A DNA stretch of 34,948 nucleotides from Candidatus Ignatzschineria merdigallinarum. Its GTDB lineage: Bacteria; Pseudomonadota; Gammaproteobacteria; Cardiobacteriales; Wohlfahrtiimonadaceae. The notes under the pieces are model-generated. The model made no database searches. It was not told the DNA's origin and saw only the letters and a list, made by a program, of their open reading frames with translations. Location: assembly GCA_019113305.1 (NCBI GenBank), contig DXHP01000200.1:1-34948 (forward strand). Direction: 5' to 3'. Positions 30,094 to 34,948 of this stretch are shown here, piece by piece; the stretch's first letter is position 1; every line of letters begins with the position of its first letter. The position numbers and the translations under genes were made by a program.

Positions 30094-31821
30094 CTATTTC
30101 TTCAAAAAGTTATCTTTTAGCATCTTAAAGAAAGTACCACCTTCACCACCAATAATAGATTTTGCCGCATATAAAGACATGTTTTCAAAATTAGATGGCG
30201 TTGCATGAGGCGGGAAAATCAACTCTAAACGGCTGGTATGCACATCTAAGATTGCCGGACCCTCATGTGCTAAAAAGGCTTTCACAGCATCTTCTAATTC
30301 ATGTGAGCCTTTCGCAGAAAAACCTTTCATGCCAATTGCATCTGCCATCTTAGCAAAATCAGGATTATGCAGATCGGTATAACTATTGACTAACCCATCA
30401 GCTTTCATCTCCAGTTCCACAAAATCTAACGCGCCATTATTGACAATAACGACTTTTACCGGCAATTTCTCTTGCACCAGCGTTAAGAGATCACCCATTA
30501 ACATCGTTAATCCGCCGTCACCAGAGAGTGAAATCACCTGACGATTTGGATAGGCTTTTTGCAGTCCAATCGCTTGCGGCATCGCATTGGCCATCGTGCC
30601 ATGCTTTAACGAAATTAAGGTTCGGCGCGTACCATGCGTTTGAAAGTGGCGTAATAACCAAACCGTTGATGATCCTCCATCTGCGGTCGCCAATGCATCT
30701 TTCTCCGCATATTCATTCAACAATTCCACCAAGTATTGCGGATGAATTAATCCTTCACTATCCGCAACCGCTTTCTTATCAAGCTTCTGCATACATTCTT
30801 GATGCAATGCCACATATTTATCTAAGAATTCAGTCGAAGTTTTCGGTTTCAGATAAGGTAATAATGCGATGAGCGTTTCCTGAATATGCCCAATTACACC
30901 GAGTTCAATGGCATGGCGAATGCCGAGTTTCTTCGCATCAATATCTACTTGGATAATCTTCGCATTTTTAGGGTAGAACTGTGACCAAGCAAAATCTGCC
31001 CCTAAAATGAGTAGCGTATCGCAATGCTCAATCATCTCATAACCCGACTTAATGCCCATCATGCCAGTCATTCCCACATTATAAGGGTTATTACCTTCGA
31101 CAAAATCCTTGCCGCGAGAAGTATGCGCAATCGGGGCTTTTAATGTTTCACAGAGTTGCATTAACTCAGCATGCGCACCTTCACAACCCGCGCCGGCATA
31201 AATCCCCACTTTTTTGCCACTATTGAGGATCTCCGCCATCTTCAAAAGTTCACTATCAATCGGTCTCACTAGCGGTGCTTTCGGCTGATATTGCTGCATG
31301 ATCGGCAAATCTTCTACTTCCGCCCCACTAATATCTGATGGCAAAATCACCACCGCAACGCCTTTTTCCGTTAATGCCGCCTGACAAGCACTCATTACAA
31401 TACGTTTTGCTTCATGGGGATTCGTCACTTCTTCACAAAATACCGAGCAACCTTGATAGATCGGTTTATAATCCACTTCTTGCGGGAAATTCGTGCCTAA
31501 AACATCGGTCGGTAATTGGCTGGCGATTAATACCACTGGTGCACCATTACGATGACTTTCAAATAAACCGTTAATAAAATGTAAACTGCCCGGTCCACAA
31601 GAACCGGCACATGCCGTTAAATTCTTCGTCATAAAGGATTCAGCACCGGCAGCAAATCCGCCAACTTCTTCGTGCCGTACATGCACCCACTCAATATCAC
31701 TATGATGGCGCATCGCATCAGTGACATCATTCAACGTATCACCCACAACGCCATAACAACGCTTCACCCCAAAGTTTTCTAAAGCTTCGACCACTATTTG
31801 TGCTACTTTTTTCTTCGCCAT
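30094..31821 (-). CDS. poxB: ThDP-dependent pyruvate dehydrogenase (quinone) / pyruvate oxidase, copy A
   Basis: 575 aa; EWVHVRHEEVGGFAAGAESFMTKNLTACAGSCGPGSLHFINGLFESHRN, SLSGDGGLTMLMGDLLTLVQEKLPVKVVIVNNGALDFVELEMKA. Confidence 0.9.
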   Translation of the reverse strand: MAKKKVAQIVVEALENFGVKRCYGVVGDTLNDVTDAMRHHSDIEWVHVRHEEVGGFAAGAESFMTKNLTACAGSCGPGSLHFINGLFESHRNGAPVVLIASQLPTDVLGTNFPQEVDYKPIYQGCSVFCEEVTNPHEAKRIVMSACQAALTEKGVAVVILPSDISGAEVEDLPIMQQYQPKAPLVRPIDSELLKMAEILNSGKKVGIYAGAGCEGAHAELMQLCETLKAPIAHTSRGKDFVEGNNPYNVGMTGMMGIKSGYEMIEHCDTLLILGADFAWSQFYPKNAKIIQVDIDAKKLGIRHAIELGVIGHIQETLIALLPYLKPKTSTEFLDKYVALHQECMQKLDKKAVADSEGLIHPQYLVELLNEYAEKDALATADGGSSTVWLLRHFQTHGTRRTLISLKHGTMANAMPQAIGLQKAYPNRQVISLSGDGGLTMLMGDLLTLVQEKLPVKVVIVNNGALDFVELEMKADGLVNSYTDLHNPDFAKMADAIGMKGFSAKGSHELEDAVKAFLAHEGPAILDVHTSRLELIFPPHATPSNFENMSLYAAKSIIGGEGGTFFKMLKDNFLKK

Positions 31822-31860
31822 ATTGCTTCCTTTCGATTATGCATCTGTTTCTTTCATTCG

Positions 31861-31903
31861 AAAAAATGCCGAACTTCTCGACAATTCGAGAGGATCAGCA
31901 TTT
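31861..31903 (-). terminator. Intrinsic terminator/attenuator between the two poxB copies
   Basis: Minus strand AAATGCTGA tc CTCTCGA attg TCGAGAAG t TCGGCATTTTTT: extended stem plus T-run. Confidence 0.8.
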
Positions 31904-31940
31904 CATCAATATTTTCTAGAAACTATTCTCAAGATCTCTG

Positions 31941-33668
31941 TTATTTCTTCAAAAAGTTGTCTTTCAACATCTCAAAGAAGGTATGTCCTTCTCCGCCTAA
32001 AATAGCTTTAGTGCCATATAACGCCATATTTTTATAGTTACTAAACTCTGTATGTGGCGGCCAAACAAGCTCTAATCGGCTCACATGTACATCTAATAAT
32101 GCCGGACCATCGCAGTTTAAAAAGTCTTTTAAAACACCTTCTAGTTCATGAGAACCTTTCACGGTAAAGCCTTTCATCCCGACAGCTTCAGCGACTTTGC
32201 CAAAATCAGGATTATGCAGATCGGTATAACTATTGACTAATCCCTCCGCCTTCATCTCCAGCTCCACGAAATCGAGCGTGCCATTATTTAAAACAACCAC
32301 TTTCACCGGCAATTTCTCTTGCACCAGCGTTAAGAGATCGCCCATTAACATCGCTAATCCCCCATCGCCGGACATCGAAATCACTTGGCGCTTAGGATAC
32401 GCTTTCTGTAAACCGATCGCTTGCGGCATTGCATTGGCCATCGTGCCATGCTTCATCGATAGCAATGTGCGGCGTTGCCCATTCGTCTGAAAATGACGTA
32501 AAACCCATGCCATTGCCGATCCGGTATCGCCAGTAATCATCGCATCTTCGGTCGCATGTTGACTTAAAAGCTCCGCTAAATATTGCGGATGAATCAAACC
32601 TTCGCTATCGGCAACCGCTTTTTCATCTAATTTCGCCATTGCTGATTGATGTATTGCCACATATTTATCTAAAAACGCAGTTTCTGTTTTCGGCGTTAAA
32701 TGTGGTAAAAGTGCGGTTACCGTATCCCGAATATTACCGATCACACCTAATTCAATCGCATGACGTAAACCTAATTTTTTCGGATCTAAATCCACTTGAA
32801 TAATCTTGGCATTTTTAGGATAGAACTGTGACCAAGCAAAATCCGCGCCTAAAATCAGCAACGTATCGCAATCTTGAATCATCTCATAGCCCGATTTCAC
32901 ACCGAGCATTCCCGTCATTCCCACATTATAAGGATTATTGCCCTCTACAAAGTCTTTCGCGCGAGAGGTATGGGCAATCGGGGCTTTTAATGTTTCACAG
33001 AGTTGCATTAACTCAGCATGCGCACCTTCACAACCTGCACCGGCAAAAATACCGACCTTTTTACCGCTATTCAGAATTTCAGCAACTGCTCTAATTTCGT
33101 CGTCTACCGGTCTTACCAATGGCGCTTTTGGTTGGTATTGTTGCATGATTGGCAAATCTTCCACTTCAGTCGCACTAATATCCGATGGCAAAATCACTAC
33201 CGCAACGCCATTTTCACTCAATGCTGCCTGGCATGCGCTCATCACAATACGTTTTGCTTCATGGGGATTGGTCACTTCTTCACAAAATACCGAGCAATTT
33301 TGATAGATCGGTTTGTAATCCACTTCTTGCGGGAAATTCGTGCCTAAAACATCGGTCGGTAATTGGCTGGCAATTAATACCACCGGCGCACCATTACGAT
33401 GACTTTCAAATAAACCATTAATAAAATGTAAACTTCCCGGCCCACAAGAACCGGCACATGCTGTTAAATTCTTTGTCATAAAGGATTCAGCGCCGGCAGC
33501 AAAGCCCCCTGCTTCCTCATGGCGCATATGGACCCATTCGATTTGACTATGATGACGCATTGCATCGGTGACATCATTCAGCGTATCACCCACAACGCCA
33601 TAACAACGCTTCACGCCATAATTTTCCAAAGCTTCAACCACAATACGTGCCACTTTTTTCTTCGACAT
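31941..33668 (-). CDS. poxB: ThDP-dependent pyruvate dehydrogenase (quinone) / pyruvate oxidase, copy B
   Basis: Paralog of copy A over its full length; start MSKKKVARIVVEALENYGVKRCYG. The listed ORF is over-extended by 10 codons. Confidence 0.9.
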   Translation of the reverse strand: MSKKKVARIVVEALENYGVKRCYGVVGDTLNDVTDAMRHHSQIEWVHMRHEEAGGFAAGAESFMTKNLTACAGSCGPGSLHFINGLFESHRNGAPVVLIASQLPTDVLGTNFPQEVDYKPIYQNCSVFCEEVTNPHEAKRIVMSACQAALSENGVAVVILPSDISATEVEDLPIMQQYQPKAPLVRPVDDEIRAVAEILNSGKKVGIFAGAGCEGAHAELMQLCETLKAPIAHTSRAKDFVEGNNPYNVGMTGMLGVKSGYEMIQDCDTLLILGADFAWSQFYPKNAKIIQVDLDPKKLGLRHAIELGVIGNIRDTVTALLPHLTPKTETAFLDKYVAIHQSAMAKLDEKAVADSEGLIHPQYLAELLSQHATEDAMITGDTGSAMAWVLRHFQTNGQRRTLLSMKHGTMANAMPQAIGLQKAYPKRQVISMSGDGGLAMLMGDLLTLVQEKLPVKVVVLNNGTLDFVELEMKAEGLVNSYTDLHNPDFGKVAEAVGMKGFTVKGSHELEGVLKDFLNCDGPALLDVHVSRLELVWPPHTEFSNYKNMALYGTKAILGGEGHTFFEMLKDNFLKK

Positions 33669-33887
33669 ATGCAACTCCAAATTGGTGTTAAGGAACAAGG
33701 ATTTCTTTCATTATAATATTTTTAAATATATATAAATATAAGTAAATTAATTAATTGAATCGATTCTCTTATGACCATTAAAGATTCATGCTTTATTCAG
33801 GAAAATATTGATATACATTATGATTGATACAGATTAACAACGCTCATTCTCGCAAAAATAACGTGACATCAGTTTTAGATGATCATG

Positions 33888-34948
33888 TTAAAACTGATAA
33901 TTTCTTAATTCTTTTAAATCCTTTAATGCTTCGATCAAATCCAAAGGTGTCATCGCATAATCATGAATTTTTAAATTTTTAGCCGCAATCGCGTGTGCTA
34001 AAACAGCTTGCGTTGCTGCCGTTAATGCGGAATAACCTTGCGCTAATAACGCCACGATCATGCCGGCTAACACATCTCCACTGCCACCCTTTGCTAAATG
34101 TGCCGTTCCTAAATCACAAATATATAACACGCCATTTTGCGCAATAATGGTATTCGCTCCTTTTAAAACTAAAACAGCTCGAAAGGCTTGTGAAAACTGG
34201 CGAGCTAACGTCAATCTTTGTCGCTGCACATCTGTAACGGAATACTCTCCCATGCCGGCGGATTGTAGTAAACGGCAAAACTCCTGAGGGTGCGGCGTTA
34301 CAATACAATCTGCTTTTTCTTCCAATAAAGGCAATATCTCCGGCAATCCGAGGAGATCGGCATCTAATACCAAAGGATATCGCGCAATCTCCAGCAGATT
34401 AATGGATTGTTTTCCCAATCCCATTCCCGCTGCAATCGCCGTTGTTTTCGAAGATATTTCCGGCATTTGCATTATTTCTAACGGCTTATCGCCCTCTCCC
34501 ACTAACGCCGTAATACCGGTACCAAAACGCATAGCTGCTTTCGCGGATAACAAGCTGGCTCCTGCTTGTTCCCCCTTGATAATCGTCGCAAATCCAAAAG
34601 AGCCTTTATGTGTATCTCTTTGTGTTCGCAAAGGCAGCCTAAGATCCTGTGCTTCTAAAAGATAAGTCGTCGTTTCATTTTCATACAATTGGCGGACAAT
34701 CCCTAAATTCGCCACTTGAATCTTTCCCACACGATCCTTCATTAAATCTAAATAGAGAGATTCTTTCAAAGCGCCCATCGTCACAGTGTAATCAGCTATA
34801 AAAGCGGTATTTTCCATGCCTGTGGGGAGGTCTACTGCAATCTTAATTCCTTGAGCTTGATTGATCTGCGAAATCAATTCTTGCAACGAACTGGCTAATT
34901 CACCCTGCTGTGATGCGCCTAAAATAGCATCAATATAGATGTCGGCAT
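33888..34948 (-). CDS. nnr: Bifunctional NAD(P)H-hydrate epimerase/dehydratase Nnr, truncated at the window edge
   Basis: Reading continues upstream of the listed start to the window edge (ADIYIDAILGASQQGELASSLQ...). IAVDLPTG and ADYTVTMGALK (YjeF_N); HLAKGGSGDVLAGMIVALLAQG (dehydratase). Confidence 0.9.
   Translation of the reverse strand, partial: ADIYIDAILGASQQGELASSLQELISQINQAQGIKIAVDLPTGMENTAFIADYTVTMGALKESLYLDLMKDRVGKIQVANLGIVRQLYENETTTYLLEAQDLRLPLRTQRDTHKGSFGFATIIKGEQAGASLLSAKAAMRFGTGITALVGEGDKPLEIMQMPEISSKTTAIAAGMGLGKQSINLLEIARYPLVLDADLLGLPEILPLLEEKADCIVTPHPQEFCRLLQSAGMGEYSVTDVQRQRLTLARQFSQAFRAVLVLKGANTIIAQNGVLYICDLGTAHLAKGGSGDVLAGMIVALLAQGYSALTAATQAVLAHAIAAKNLKIHDYAMTPLDLIEALKDLKELRNYQF

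Noticed and set aside
32938-33303. 121-aa plus-strand ORF antisense to poxB copy B, with a similar overlapping ORF antisense to copy A
   Set aside because: Similarity between the antisense ORFs is explained by duplication of the poxB sense genes.

Overview
The window is a 35 kb chromosomal segment from an AT-leaning gammaproteobacterium. Gene content and order loosely suggest a Cardiobacteriales-like genome, but that is a weak inference. The left two thirds is mostly minus-strand housekeeping: sufB-sufC-sufD-sufS with an Rrf2-type SUF regulator, eno, gltA, pyrD, type-B rpmE, rho, dedA, a lolD/lolC-type pair, an Lrp regulator divergent from a LysE exporter, scpB and holA. The right third is an accessory metabolic/transport island: two tandem lipoprotein TAXI solute-binding proteins, a DUF1850 protein, a fused TRAP permease, two M20 amidohydrolases, an AbgT-family transporter, an MHS-type MFS transporter and two tandem poxB-like pyruvate:quinone oxidoreductases. 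The window ends inside nnr. The first ~960 bp has no convincing ORF. It carries a strong rRNA-P1-like promoter pointing left out of the window, an 8-bp tandem repeat and an orphan plus-strand hairpin/T-tract. I found no CRISPR array, tRNA, intact transposon, phage or defence system, and no clearly novel machine. The best leads are a 30-bp perfect palindrome at the SUF regulator promoter, structured intergenic RNAs (sufD-sufS, eno-sufR, upstream of the MHS transporter), the lipidated duplicated TAXI proteins, and the tandem poxB pair separated by a terminator. All calls come from reading the sequence; no database search was run.
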